From Dichetophora obliterata (taxonomy: Eukaryota > Arthropoda > Insecta > Diptera > Sciomyzidae), in assembly GCA_963920525.1 (NCBI GenBank), contig OY986439.1:25025319-25089318 (forward strand): a stretch of 64,000 nucleotides of DNA, written 5' to 3'. The position numbers and the translations under genes are program-made. Positions 22,470 to 34,260 of the stretch are shown one piece after another. The notes under the pieces are model-generated. The model was not told the DNA's origin. It saw only the letters and a list, made by a program, of their open reading frames with translations, and searched no databases. Positions within the stretch are counted from its first letter, which is position 1; every line of letters starts with the position of its first letter.

Positions 22470-22738
22470 ATATATGAAGGGCTCATTGCAATAACGTGAT
22501 AAGCCACATGATATGAAAAGTAAATTTTTTGAGCTAAATACATTACTCAATGCATTGCCAACAACCATTAAAGATACATTAGATATTTATTATTAATTTT
22601 ATAACCTATTTGTAAAAGTTTCCGTGTTGAACTCCATTTTTTTATACAAAAATAAATTTTTTCAAAATTTTAGAGTCGATTATTTCAAAATATTTTTTAT
22701 GTGGCTTATCGTGTTTTTGCTATAAGCCCTTCATATAT
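22470..22738. mobile_element. MITE inserted in the Helitron 5' end
   Basis: A 257-bp unit (22476-22732) with ends GAAGGGCT and AGCCCTTC; the arms continue as AACGTGATAAGCCACAT mirrored by ATGTGGCTTATCGTG. ATATAT flanks both sides, consistent with a 6-bp or shorter duplication in an AT repeat. Confidence 0.7.
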
Positions 22739-22859
22739 AAAACAAAGTCGGGTTTGTTACACCATTTATAACTCAAGAACGGCTGGACCGATTTAAATGA
22801 TCTTTTATTTGTTGGATTTGTGTTCATCCCGAATATCAGAATAACTATTAAAATATCGG

Positions 22860-23600
22860 AGAAACTCAGGGGGCGTGGCACCTCCCATACAAATTAAATC
22901 TTCTATATCGAATAGCTTTGGAATTATAGGTCGCACAGCAACGGAATTCGGTATTCTTCCTTAATTTTCACTTGCCGTTCTAATGGCAAAATTTTATGGG
23001 CATTGGACGTAGGGCATGGCACTTTTCAGCAGCCCAAATTTTCAGTATAACTTTCAAGCTATAAGTTACACATTAATGAAACTCGGTTGGAACGTACTAT
23101 TTAGTCGTGTCTTTCGACTGGCAAAATTGGACAAGTATAGGCCAAAGGGGTGTGGCATCGCCCATACAATTCAAAATTTATTATATCGAATAGCTTTTGA
23201 CTTAAATGCCGTATAATAATGAAATTCAGTATGGAGTTGCTACTTTGTGATATGGAAAACTGGGATGGGCTTTGGAAAAGGGGGTGTGGCTCCGCCCATA
23301 CACTTAAAATTTTTGAAACCAGATAGTTTTGGAACTAAATGTCGCATAACAACGAAATTCAGTATGGAATTACAATTGGGCGATATCCTTCTACTAGAAA
23401 ACTGGGACGGTCATTGAACAAAGAAGTGTGGCTTCGCGCATACAAGCCAAATTTTTTATATCCAATAGCTGTGGAAATAAATATCATATAACAATGAAAT
23501 TCAGTATGGAGTTACTTATTGGTCAGGCATTTCTACTGGAAAACTGGCACGGGCATTGGAAACTTGGCGTGGCTTCGCCCACACAAGCTAAATTCAATTC
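22860..23600 (+). repeat. Tandem array of about 135-142 bp units
   Basis: About five imperfect units, each with a GTGGC...CGCCCATACA block, an ATATCGAATAGCT block and AACGAAATTCAGTATGGA. CCCATACA-type blocks start near 22886, 23158, 23291, 23432 and 23574. The array is internal to Helitron-like element (b). Confidence 0.65.
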
Positions 23601-24186
23601 AATATACTTTACTGCAAAAACTAACTTTTTTCTGGCATTTAGTAATCAAAATAAAATCTTCTAAAAGAAAAAATTTTTTTATTTTTAATTTTAAAACCGT
23701 TACTTTTGCAACTGAAGAGATTTTTATCTTCATTATTTTTTGGTGAAGTTGGTTTTGTTGCATTTTTCCTAAAATAAAAAAAATATTTGACCAGAATACA
23801 AGTTTTACGGATTTAAATCAAATTTAGCTCACATTTTACTTGAATCTTAGATTATGCTTTGGCAAAATAAGTTTTGACCACGCCTCTTCCACTCTTTTAC
23901 AAGTAAGAAAAATCAACCAACTAGCATATTTTTTTTAGCGAAAAGCTTCGTTTAATTAATTTAAAAAATTCTGTTATTTTGACACCAAAAAAAAAAAAAA
24001 TTCCATCTCTTAAAGATTGCACAAACTTTTAGTAAAACGTCTTTACGCCGTTTCCTTAGAATGACAAAAACCATTTTGCATATTTTTATACACTTTATGT
24101 CAAAAGCTCATTTTTTTCTGACTAAAAATTGTTATCTAATGAACGAATAAAACCTAAACATCAAAATTTTACTTTAATTATTTTTT

Positions 24187-24350
24187 GATCTATGAAATTA
24201 TTACATGAATTAAAATTGTGAGCTTTAGATCAAGTAAGTATTTAAATAAGGCAACAACAACGACAACAACTCTGTATAGAGCCAATCACTTAGCTGACTA
24301 GACAGTCTGTTTCGGAAATCGCTACATATTCCTTTTCAGTAGTCTTTGAG
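24187..24350 (+). repeat. Dispersed repeat, shared with 56655-56824
   Basis: About 165 bp from GATCTATGAAATTATTACAT to GTAGTCTTTGAG, including a CAACAACAACG run and GACAGTCTGTTTCGGAAA. The second copy lies inside the minisatellite foldback element at 56655. No inverted termini are visible; it could be a short retroelement or Helitron piece. Confidence 0.7.
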
Positions 24351-24664
24351 TGATTAAGCTGTGATCAAATCACTGTTTAAACTAGTATATGAGTGCGCAG
24401 ATTTTGGAATTCATTCTTTTTGAATTGTATGGCTGCTAATCATATGACATTTCAAAGCAGTAGGCTATTTATAGATCACCGCCATCAATTCTATCAAGGT
24501 TGCCATCTGTTCTAGTTGCTTCTTTATTTATTTCAATATTTATTGGTGTTCGATAGTTTGTCGAAATGCACCATAGAAATGAATCGAGTTTTTGCTTCGC
24601 CAGAGGCTAGTGTTCTAACTGATTTTACGTTTTTTCCCCGGGTAACACCGGGTATATCAGCTAG

Positions 24665-25529
24665 CTTATTATAAAGAATTTAAAAAATTTATTTTTAGAT
24701 GGTTTTTCACTTAAGCAAAAAACTATTTTATTGCAGGTTTCCGCAGACCAAATTAGAACCATTTTCTTCATAGCAGATTCTACTTACCGTTTTGTTGATT
24801 TGAATATTACCCTCGATGATCCATAGAAGTTTTTTTCCCAAGAAAACAGCTTAAACTTCTTTTATAAAATAATGGTATTTTGGTGGAATATATGCTTTGA
24901 TAAGGACCTAAACAATTAATTTGAAATATGCCAAATTAAAGATTCCCTAAAGTATTTTTTGATGAATATCCGCAAATTTATATGAAAAAATAACATATTT
25001 TTCATAAAGTTTCAAGGACAACTACAAAATAAAAACAATTTTTTTACTTTTTTATTTTTGAGTATGTCTTAAATTATGCCTTTCTTAATACATTCCCAAA
25101 ATTTGGTCTCCGACTACTTTTAAGTAAGGACTTTATGAACACTTTTCCAAAGCATGTTTTGACGAAAATGAGACCCGATTGCGTAACCCAATTGTAATAA
25201 AAAATACATGACAAGATGAAATTTCACTTTTGAAAAAAAAAAAAAAAAACGCTCAATTTAAGACTTTATTGAGCAAAGACTATAATACATAAAGACTTTT
25301 ATGTATATAATACAAAAATTAATATCCTAACATTTATGATCTTCTTCTTGCTAGGTGGTGTTGGAAAAATCCCTTTCAGCCAGGGCGACGACTTCTCGGG
25401 TTATACACATCTTATTTAATCGTAGTTAATCTTAAATTGTTTGTTTGGATTTTGACTACAACATTCACTAAAATTATTAAGTTTGTTTACATTTTCCTCT
25501 CCCTAATGTTACGCTGTCATTTCCAACCA
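24665..25529. other. AT-rich stretch without a recognisable gene
   Basis: No open frame of interest; contains a short poly-A run near 25236. I see nothing I can name. Confidence 0.45.
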
Positions 25530-25887
25530 TTAACCCGCCGTTAGTGTGGTGGGATATGACATACCCCAGAGACCTTATTTCCTTCTACGTAAGTAGTATT
25601 TGAAGGTTTCAATAAAACTATTTTTTTGTTTAAATTGCAAGGCACTAAAATATTGGTTTTTAATAGTTACTAGCTGAACCCGGTGTGCTTCGCTACCCCC
25701 CTCGTTACAAAATAAAATTAAAAGTATTTATATATTGAAAAAAATTTATTTATTTAATTTTAATTTAATTATTGCAATGCTTCTCCCTTTTTTTTTTGTT
25801 GTAAACCAATTGGAATTCAGCACTGAACCGCATGTAATATCTTCATGCTCCCCCTTTTTATTTTTAGACCAATCAAAAAGCAGCAAT

Positions 25888-26036
25888 TACACAATCAGCT
25901 GTTTCGCAGTCAGTTGTGGGAGAATGAGAATGGGGTTGCCCCACTCTCTATTTTAACTTACACATATTACAAAATCAGCTGTTTTGGAGACAGTTGTGGG
26001 AGAAAGAGAATGGGGTTACCCCACTATTTTAATTAA
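25888..26036. repeat. Tandem duplication, period about 80 bp
   Basis: Two units share AATCAGCTGTTT, then GACAGTTGTGGGAGAA or GTCAGTTGTGGGAGAA, then GAGAATGGGGTT and CCCCACT. It sits inside Helitron-like element (c). Confidence 0.6.
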
Positions 26037-26204
26037 TATGTATTTTAAATTTGAGGTAAAGCCGTTAATAAACGTAGTAAAAAAGGAGGTGCACAAGTAT
26101 GCATGGTTGAAAAATATTATCATGTAATAAGTATTCCTGAGTCAAAGCTGCACGCTGCGAAAATTTAAGATCGGTTAACAGGTCCAGCCTCTAATATATC
26201 GCAA

Positions 26205-26640
26205 ACAAAGGGGCGTGCTCCGTCCACTTTTCTTTTGGTACGTATTTCTATTCATGCCAATACCATATATAGCAAATACTGCCGCCATTGGTAAAAAAAT
26301 GCCCAAGATATGACGATTTTAAATTTTGGGTTATATGGGCGAGGCCACGCCCTTTCGTTCACTCACAACTTTATATAGTCTAGAATTTATTATTTCGTAA
26401 GAATATCCTATTGTGAAAATTTAATGACGATCGCTTCAGTAGTTAAGACTATATTGCGATTTTTAATTTTCCTAAAAAGGGGCTTGGTCCTACCCACTTT
26501 TCTCCTGGTACGTATTTCTAATTATGCCAATATCATATGTACCAAATATCATCGACGTAGGTCAAAAAATGCCCAAAATATGGCGATTTAAATTTGTGGG
26601 TTATGTGGGCGGTGCCACGCCCCTTTGTCCAATAAAAACT
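26205..26640. repeat. Tandem duplication, period about 260 bp
   Basis: Units beginning near 26211 and 26470 share GGTACGTATTTCTA, ATGCCAATA, AAAAAATGCCCAA and a GGGTTATATGGGC/GGGTTATGTGGGC block followed by GCCACGCCC. Internal to the Helitron-like element (c). Confidence 0.6.
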
Positions 26641-27943
26641 TAATATATCCTATTATTCTTTCCAGAGTCATAGTAACATGCTATGAAAGTTTCAGGAAGA
26701 TCGGTCTAAGGGTTTGGCCTCATATAAAGCACAAACAAACAAACAGACAGACAGACATTCATTTTTATATACATAGATTGAAAGCAGATTAATTATAATT
26801 AAAGTAAAATAGGGCGAAAAAGGGAGATTTGGTAATAAAAAAATCTATGGATACCTTCCTTACCTGTAGATAAAAAGTATATAAAACTTTAGGTAAATTC
26901 ATATTACAAAAAAATCTTTTGTAAAGCAAACATTGTTTGTGGTATAAGTAAGTATCTGAATTAAAAAAGGGGGCGGTGTAGTGGGCGTGGTTCATAGTAA
27001 TATGGCGACGTTAACAGTATTAAGAGCAATATACTATCAAATAAAAAATAATCCGTTCGAAGGAACAAATTTGTACAGAGAACAAAAAGTTTAAAACTTA
27101 TATTTGGCGTGAAAAGGGGCGTGGCATAAGAAATGTTTATTTCTACCTCGCCTGGAGTATAATGTGTATACAATTTGAAGCAAATCTGTTAAAAACTATA
27201 TGGGAGCAATTACATAATTTTAAAAAAGTGGGCGTAAAAGTAGGCGTAAAAGTGAGCGTGGTCGAAAAAATTACCCTATTAATCATGCCAGAGTCCCAGT
27301 TAAATGCTGTCAAAATTTCAGGAAGATCGGTCCAGAGGTTTGGTCTCCTATAAGGTACAAACAAACAAATAAACAAACGCACATTCCATTTTATATATAT
27401 AGATTCCATCAAGAAATCAGAAGCGATCTGAACTTTTTCGATAAATTTTTTTTTAGAACTTATACGGCTTTTACTATAAAGGTATGTCATACCCCACCAC
27501 AATTATGACGTGACATTTTTCCACCACACCAACGGTGGGTAAGATCCCCGTGGGTAAGAATTGTTATGAAGGTTGCAGTAGGGTTGGATAGTTAAATAAA
27601 AATATCGATTTTCGACTTTTTATTTTCTTTTCAATTTTTAAATGAACGATTTTTCGAAGTTAATTTTTTGCATAAATAATCGATTAATATCGATTTTTCG
27701 ACTTTTTCATTATCTCTAACATACTTTTTATTCACTGAGATATAAAAATTGAGATAAAAAGAATTGAAAGAGTTCAAAATGTGCTAACCTCAATTCAGTT
27801 ATATTTGAAAATAAAAATATTTTTATTTTTTTATAAGAAAACGTTTTTAGTATTTATTGTAATCCTTGTTTAATAAAAATTTACTAAATATGTTAATAAC
27901 AAATTAATAGAAATCAAAAATAAAACTTATTCAATTTTTTTGA

Positions 27944-28378
27944 CTAGATTTCAAGGAACACTTCTTGAAAAACAATTAAAGTGAATTGATTATTACGATT
28001 ATTAAATAATTTAAATGATGTAACAATACTATTTTTGTCAAACCTGATGTCCTTACCAATTAAACGCAGAAACACTAACATATTGACATGTTTTGGTGAA
28101 AGGTGGTTGCGTAATTGGTTGCAATTATTTTTGCAATATCCCACACGAAAGATAACTCAACTCGCATTGTATCTTAAGTAAAAATGGATTTTTGTTTTAT
28201 TTACGATTTGGTGGTTACTGTGAAAGGTATTGGCGTAGTTCAATAGGAATTCTATCAACTTCTTTTGCAGTGTTACTCTGCTAACTGATTGGTCAAAATA
28301 GTCCCAAGTATTGTCATTGCTATGTTTATCAGAAATGCACACAACATCGGGCTCAGCGATTGTTGTTTGCATGTTCAA
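27944..28378 (-). pseudogene. hAT transposase N-terminus (BED finger remnant)
   Basis: The minus strand first encodes NDNTWDYFDQ (28378-28157), like the W-x-Y/F start of BED fingers, then after decayed sequence GYCKNNCNQLRNHLSPKHVN (28144-27944), with the HLx3H histidine pair and NxLRNHL helix seen in hAT transposases. The central CxxC pair is blurred by frame changes and a stop. BED fingers bind the transposon ends. The RNase-H-like catalytic core and dimerisation domain are missing. It lies inside a hAT element with matching target duplications, which supports the call. Confidence 0.6.
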
Positions 28379-28808
28379 AATGTTGGATTGTTATTATAAT
28401 TTTTGTTTCACCAACTCATAATTCATTTAAAAAGTTTAAATATTTTTTTTTCACTATAATTTTTAATATTAAACCATATCTACTAATGATTTACGTATAA
28501 GTAGTTGAAATATGAAAAATAGTGGCTTCAGTTTTGAGATTTTAGATTGCAAATTCTTAAAAGGTATTGCAAAGTCCATGAAAGCAATTGATTAAGTGTT
28601 CATATACATATTTACCCTTTTACTGCAGTGTTTATGTCACACCCTGCTACCCTGGAAAATGTATGAAAGTCTATAAAAGATGAAAAATGTGGCTTATAAG
28701 GTTGCTGATAATTGTAATACTACTATTCATATTTTGGGAGTATTCAATAGGAGTAAAATACTAAAATTGTAGTACTTTCAGCAGCACTGGCACAAATCAG
28801 CAATTAAC

Positions 28809-29089
28809 ATTAGGGGTATTCACGATTCAGTGCAATTGCCTGTGCAGTTAAGGACTTTTGCACTTTACAAAAACAAAATGCACGTACGTCAAAAATCTGC
28901 ACAAGTGCTTTTCTACTATTACCTTAAACTTGAGGACTTGAGCAGTTGTGCACTTGTGCGCATTGAAAAATGTTGATAGTTTTGAAATAGGATGGAAAAC
29001 GTATTCACGAAAACCTAACTGCGCATCTGCACAAGTTCTGAAGTGCTCAACTGCACTGGCAAGTGCACTGAATCGTGAATACCCCTATT
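28809..29089. mobile_element. MITE inserted in the hAT element
   Basis: 28812-29086, ends AGGGGTATTCACGATTCAGT and near-complement, flanked by ATT on both sides. Inner arms continue (GCAATTGCC...GGCAAGTGC). GTGCA-type motifs recur. A three-base duplication suggests a PIF/Harbinger-like transposase. Confidence 0.75.
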
Positions 29090-29387
29090 ATATTTTTTTC
29101 TCAAAGTTAGCTGCGTTTTTGGCGAACTGAACGCACCACTGTTGCTCTTGTATAGCAATTGTTTTTCACTAAGGGAAAACTAAGTGTAATCGATACAAAC
29201 CTAATTGTTATAGTAACAAAATTATATTAATTATGAGTAACAAAAAAATTTCATAAAAACCAAAAGTAGTCGATAAAAAAATCGATTTTCTACTAATAAC
29301 TGAAATCATTAATCGACAAAAAGTTGAAAAATTATATGAAAAAGTCGACTTTTCGACTACTCATCCTTATCCATCTCTAGGTTGCAG

Positions 29388-31333
29388 GCTTAAATATGTA
29401 AAAATATTAATTGTATTGCTTTAAAAGCTAGCCATAAATAATTACGACTGAATAATCTTACCTGTAAAAACTCTTAAAAATTTTCTTAAATAGATATATT
29501 CCATGGGTTACTTCTTTCATCAGATCCTTTAATATCTTTTCTGAAAAAAAATATTGAAAAAAAACACAGTAATGATAATGGAATCAATGAATTAATTTGA
29601 AATGAAGATCATGACACGATTGATGTCGAAATTGATTTCATTTCTAATCTCGATTTCTTTGACTTTGTTTTGAGTAAACCTATGAATTATTATGATGACA
29701 GTCAATAATTTTCTTTGTTATTTTCTCTCATTTTTAAAATTCATGTGAAATTAAAGCAAACCGTGCATTAAAATAAAAATATTATTTAATGAATTAGCTT
29801 CACTGAATTTTTTGTGAATAAAAAACGTGGCCAATCTGAATTAAATATTTATATGATAATTAAGTGAAGCCAGTTAAAAAAACAAGTCTATTTCCTTTTT
29901 TATACTTTCTACATCTGGAGATATTTCACTTTATTTCTTCTCTTTTTATCAGAGGTTGGTGAAGGGCGTGGCATATCTTGATGAAATTTTTATACGGTAA
30001 TTATGTAAATGCAGTAAATAAAAAGTTAATAAATTTGGTTCCTTACTCTTTCTACACCCGGAGACTTTCTTCACTTTCTACATTGCACTTTTATTCTTAT
30101 TTTTATCTTGACAAAATTTTTATATCATATTTATGTGAATGTCCATTTGCACAACTTAGTAATTATTTTATTTATATTTTAATAGTGCTATACCTTTCAT
30201 TTCTTTTTTCCGTTGTAGCAAATTTTATTTTAAAGCCAATTTATTTGCATAGAATCAATGACTTTATTATAAATTTAAAAATTAATTAGGATGTAGAAGT
30301 TTTGGCTCGGTTTTCACATGTTGCTATGCCAAAGCATACATACATTATTATTTTAACATCTATTATATTTGTTCATTTTGAATTACATCAATAGAACAAC
30401 ACAACCAAAGCTGCATGAATTTGCGGAATTCGTTTTGTATAAGCAAACCAAACAGCATGAATTTTGGAAATACCATCAGTAAGTAGCTAACAAAATCATG
30501 CGGTTAGCTTTGCTAGAGAAATGCCAGAGCAGCATTAGTTGCAAGCATCCCTGCAGAAAATTGGTGCAGCTTTTTAATAGTTCTTAACTTGTTCCAAAAA
30601 GAACCAGTACTGGTTCCTCTACAATACCCTTTTACATTGATGTAACTGACGCTTTTTACGTATTGATGTCATTGAAAAAGACAATTGTACCCAAAACATT
30701 CCCTTTTCCCTATAATTGAACTAGTTCCAATATGAACATTTCCAAAATGGTACTTTTTGCTAAAGTCTTAAATAAGATCTTAAACTGATTTGAATGTATT
30801 CAAACTTTAGAGGTATTTATTTCAAAAGAAGTGCAAAATTACTAAAAGAAGTGCATCACGTAAAAGATGATGAATTTCCTTTATTTCATGTAGTTCCTTT
30901 TTTTATATAATGCATTGTTGAAACCATTGTTGAAATTTTTCAAATTTATTCCTCAAACAGTTTGAAAATGACAAAAATTGACATAACGCGTGTTCAGATT
31001 TAATTTATTTTGGCAGTAAAAATTTTGACAAGAAAGCAAAATAAAATCAAAGTTCTACGCTTAAAGTTTTAACTACAAATTGCGCTAGAAATGAACTAGT
31101 TGATTTTTCCACTTGACTTCAAAATAACTAATGGAATATGACAGTTGGTGAGAATAAAGTGTTGGCGTGTGTTTATTTAGTAAATCCGTAGATGGTTTGG
31201 GTGAGAATGATGCAGCAAGCTAGTTGAAATAATATTTGACTGCACTTATATACGCACACAAAAAAAAATCAAATCAATTTCTTACATAACTACGGCGAGG
31301 CAAATGGAGCGGTATATGTGTTTGACCGGTATA
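29388..31333. other. AT-rich stretch without a recognisable gene
   Basis: One 103-codon frame at 29978-30289 is hydrophobic and TTT/TAT-rich, as expected of chance frames in AT-rich DNA, with no family motif. I assign nothing. Confidence 0.45.
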
Positions 31334-32397
31334 TATGTATGCAAGGTTGCCAGTCAAAATTAGGAACAATTCCCAGGAAAATTACTTTTTTCCCACAGTA
31401 TCTTAAATTAAATGCCACCAAAATACCCATGGTAAAGGTAAACAAAAAAATTTCCACCACAATTAAAAAATACGAAAAAAAAAACCTCAAAAAAACACCT
31501 CGAAAATACCATTATTTTTAAATATTTATTTATTTATTTATTTATTTATTTAGTTTCTTCAGTCTATGAACAATAATTCTAACAGATTTATACCACTTAT
31601 ACCATCAAAAATCTCATATGCAATAAAAAAATCTCACAAAAAATCCCATACGCTTTAAAAAATACCTAAATAAATCCCATATAAATAAAAAATTTAAAAA
31701 AAATAAATACCACAAAGAAACAAGAGTGGTATTCAAAGAACGGCGTATTCGTGATGTGAAGAGCGTAAGAGCGATATAATAACTGAAGCGTATTTTGCAA
31801 AAATAACAATGTAAGGGATTTTGCTTATGCAGCAATGCGGTGTAAGCAGAGCGTATAATGCGTAAAATGGCAACTGTGATTTTATTTTCATTTTAAAAGA
31901 TAATTTAAAACCAATGGATTCGATAAGCAAACTTGCAATTTTGTTTTATTATTGTTTTGTTAGTAATTATATTTTTAACTTATTTTTGGCTTGCAAAATA
32001 GTTAAAAATTAAGGATGGTATTGCCATATGTCAAAAAATATCTACTTAGTTTTCATGTAATTTTATGATGGCAACTTGTTTAATTTAATCGTTTTTATTA
32101 AAAGTAAGTTCGAGGGAATGTACAGTGTACAACCTTACGCTTCTGTATATAAACGTCGTTCATCGAATACCATTATTAAATTTGTACTTAACAAAAGTGA
32201 AAAAAAAATGTTTAAGGAAAAAATTCCCGACCTCCCATGCAATTAAAAAATACCACGCTGAATTCCCACGCCAACTAAAAAATACCATGCTGGATTGAAA
32301 AATACCATGGGAATTCCCAAAAAAAAAATTCCCAAGACCAATTAAAAATTACTACGAATGGGATTTTTCCCACATTACTGGCAACCTTGTATGAATG
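31334..32397. mobile_element. hAT-type MITE with CAAGGTTGCCAGT ends
   Basis: 31342-32389, perfect 13-bp inverted ends, flanked by TATGTATG and TATGAATG (7 of 8). CAAGG ends with an 8-bp duplication fit hAT. AAAAATACCA and AATTCCCA motifs are repeated along both arms. A TTTA microsatellite lies at 31525-31552. There is no transposase. Confidence 0.75.
31525..31552 (+). repeat. (TTTA)n microsatellite
   Basis: About seven TTTA units, followed by a TTCAGTCTATGAACAA phrase that resembles TTCAGTCAATGAACAA after a similar TTTA run near 16185-16220. Confidence 0.75.
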
Positions 32398-32417
32398 TAT
32401 GTTCATCTGTTCCGCTC

Positions 32418-32680
32418 TCACTTCTAAACTACTTATCATAATTTAACAAATGAGGTATCGTTTTAAGCGATTTGATCATCTGCTACTTATGACTAAGACT
32501 ATGTGACGTCACATTGAATGTAATATATCGCCCTCTTAGAACACACAGTCAACTAAACCGCTAACTTCTGAACTACTTATCATTATTTGACAAATGAGGT
32601 ATCGTTGCAAGAATCCGCTATTTAAAAACTACATAACGTCACATTTAATTGAATATAGTGCCCTCTATGGCAGCGATGCC
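32418..32680 (+). repeat. Tandem duplication of about 145 bp
   Basis: Two units share AACTACTTATCAT, ACAAATGAGGTATCGTT, ACGTCACATT and CGCCCTCT/TGCCCTCT in the same order (starts near 32421 and 32566). Confidence 0.7.
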
Positions 32681-32914
32681 CAGCGTCTAACTCTTTCCAC
32701 TCTTCTACAACAACTTCAATATTTTCATGATTGTTGTAGTTCGATTTATTCAGTTTGCAATTTCAGCCTCGCTTCTTAATGTTATTTTTTTTTTGTTCTT
32801 TTGAACCATCAATAGCTGTTCTGCGTTTGCATGTTGTCGTTTTTGTTCTTTGGCACCATCGGTCGCCACTGTTTTGCACTGTTTTCGCATTGTAGACATT
32901 AACAGCATGAGTAG

Positions 32915-33704
32915 TAGGCCGGGTCGATTTGTGGGGAGGCAAAAAAATCACCCATTGCTCAGTGAAAATCGTATTCTAGGGATCAAAATAAGAAACTTTG
33001 CCCGAGGAATTATACCTCTAAAACGAATTCTAATGCCCCTACTTTTGACTTTTGTCGCGTAGGGTCAAATTTTGAAAAATCCCTCTTCGACCCATTTAGA
33101 GTGCCCCAATCGAGTCCAAATGTATGACTGATTCCCACTAACTTTGCAGGGCCGATCCACCCATTGGTCCAAAGAGAAACTTTGCCCGAGAAATTAAACC
33201 TTTAAAACGAATTCTAATGCCCCTACTTTTGACTTTTGTCACGTAGGGTCATATTTTGAAAAATCCCTCTTCGACCCATTTAGAGTGCCCCAATCGAGTT
33301 CAAATGTATGACCGACCTCCACTTACTTTGGAGGGCCGAGGCAGTGGCGACCCCATTTCGCTGATTTTTTTATGTAAAGTGCCAAAAATGGTGATTTTTT
33401 GAAATGTTTGCATGGGAAACCCCTAGGGGGTTCCAGGGGGTGTGCCACTGGCATGGGTGGATCGGCCCTTCAAAGTAAGTGGGGGTCGGTCATATATTTG
33501 CACTCGATTGGGACACTCTAAATGGGTCAAAGAGGGAATTTTTTCAAAATTTGACCCCACGGGACAAAAGTCAAAAGTTGGGGCATTAGAATTCGCTTTA
33601 GAGGTATAGTTCCTGGGGAAAAGTTTCTTATTTTGATCCCTAGAATACGATTTTCACTGAGCAATGTGCGATTTTTTTGTCTCCCCACAAATCGACACAA
33701 CCTA
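32915..33704. mobile_element. TA-flanked foldback element
   Basis: 32917-33702, ends GGCCGGGTCGATTTGTGGGG and GGTTGTGTCGATTTGTGGGG (reverse complement), flanked by TA. The arms are near-identical for about 150 bp, with GTGAAAATCGTATTCTAGGG and GAATTCTAATGCCCC. Two direct copies of a ~180-bp unit (from 32995 and 33177), containing CTTCGACCCATTTAGAGTG, sit in the left half and one inverted copy in the right. It is non-coding; a 78-codon frame at 33527-33763 follows the arm and is not a gene. Related by its ends to 18739-21987. Confidence 0.8.
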
Positions 33705-33929
33705 ATGTGTATGTATGGTATTAATACTAAGTTCTGAACAAAAAAACAGATCTTGCGATTCACTCATAGACACTCCCTCCTCCCATATAGCCCCATTTAA
33801 ATGATTTAAAAGTTGTGATATTTATTTTCAAAAGATAGGTAAAATAAGGAATGAAGGAAAACAGGATCGATAACTGGTTATGTTATATAAATTATTGAAA
33901 CCATAGCAATAATTAATAAATAATGGCAA
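33705..33929. other. Unassigned spacer
   Basis: No ORF, motif or repeat that I can support. Confidence 0.4.
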
Positions 33930-34260
33930 AATAGGGTCCATTTTGAGACAACGTAGCTCAGTCAATTTAAATGCGGCTTTCGTAAATGGGGTATCATTGC
34001 ATACGTAATTTCGTATTTTTTAAAGGAAAAAATATAAAACTTTGAAAAAAAATGCAGTAAGTTGACATATTCTTAGTTTCAAAGTTTAATTTCATACCAA
34101 CAACAGGCGCTTTAATTTTTTTATTTTCAATATTTTCATTATTTTTACATTCCATTACCTTTCCAACGATCTAAAATGAAGGTTTGCTCTTGAATGGTTT
34201 AGAAGTTTTGACGTAAAACGTGAAGTGTTAATGAATTTTCAATATAAATTAACTTTTTTT
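33930..34260 (+). repeat. Dispersed repeat related to 39000-39830
   Basis: Shared landmarks: GTAGCTCAG, CAATTTAAATGCG, GGGTATCATT, then CAACAGGCG, TTCCATTACCTTTCCAA and AGAAGTT-TGGCGTAAAA-type text. This copy lacks the 534-bp insert found at 39067-39600 and so shows the empty site. Confidence 0.7.

Larger units (their letters stand above)
22467..24664 (+). mobile_element. Helitron-like non-autonomous element (b)
   Basis: The 5' end is A|TCTATATAT (22467), interrupted by a small MITE and resuming ATATATAAAACAAAGTCGGG at 22733. The 3' end is CCCGGGTAACACCGGG, a 5-bp stem-loop, eight bases before CTAG (24661-24664). TC...hairpin-CTAG without duplication is the Helitron signature. The body has the phrase AACTCAAGAACGGCTGGACC, a tandem array and a dispersed 165-bp repeat. 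No Rep/helicase frame exists, so movement would need an autonomous partner such as the one relic at the left edge of the window. Confidence 0.65.
25670..27403 (-). mobile_element. Helitron-like element (c), with two 5' ends
   Basis: On the minus strand the 3' end is CACACCGGGTTCAGCTAG|T (CTAG at 25673-25670). Two separate 5' ends are visible: TCTATGTATATAAAAATG at 26777 and TCTATATATATAAAATGG at 27403, each preceded by A and followed by GTTTGTTTG-type runs and the phrase GATCTTCCTGAAA. This suggests tandem or nested copies sharing one 3' end. GGGCGTGG...CCACGCCC phrases recur inside. No transposition gene is present. Confidence 0.55.
25530..27543. mobile_element. Probable piggyBac-like element enclosing Helitron (c)
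   Basis: TTAA then CCCGCCGTTAGTGTGGTGG at 25534; the right end CCACCACACCAACGGTGGG ends at 27539, 2 differences from the complement of the left. GATATGACATACCCC near the left is mirrored by GGTATGTCATACCCC at 27481. The right flank TAAG is not a clean TTAA. The Helitron-like sequence at 25670-27403 fills nearly all of it. The class is inferred from TTAA plus CCC...GGG. Confidence 0.5.
27571..29387 (-). mobile_element. hAT element with exact 8-bp duplication
   Basis: The element runs 27579-29379 with ends TAGGGTTGGATA and TAGAGATGGATA (reverse complement), flanked on both sides by GGTTGCAG. The 8-bp duplication and YAGNG ends identify a hAT element. ATCGATTTTTCGAC-type motifs recur near both ends. 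A BED-finger transposase start lies on the minus strand, so the element points leftward. A 275-bp MITE is inserted at 28812-29086. Confidence 0.85.

Noticed and set aside
29978..30289. Possible membrane protein of 103 residues
   Set aside because: Hydrophobicity follows from TTT/TAT/ATT-rich DNA; there is no family motif or gene context.
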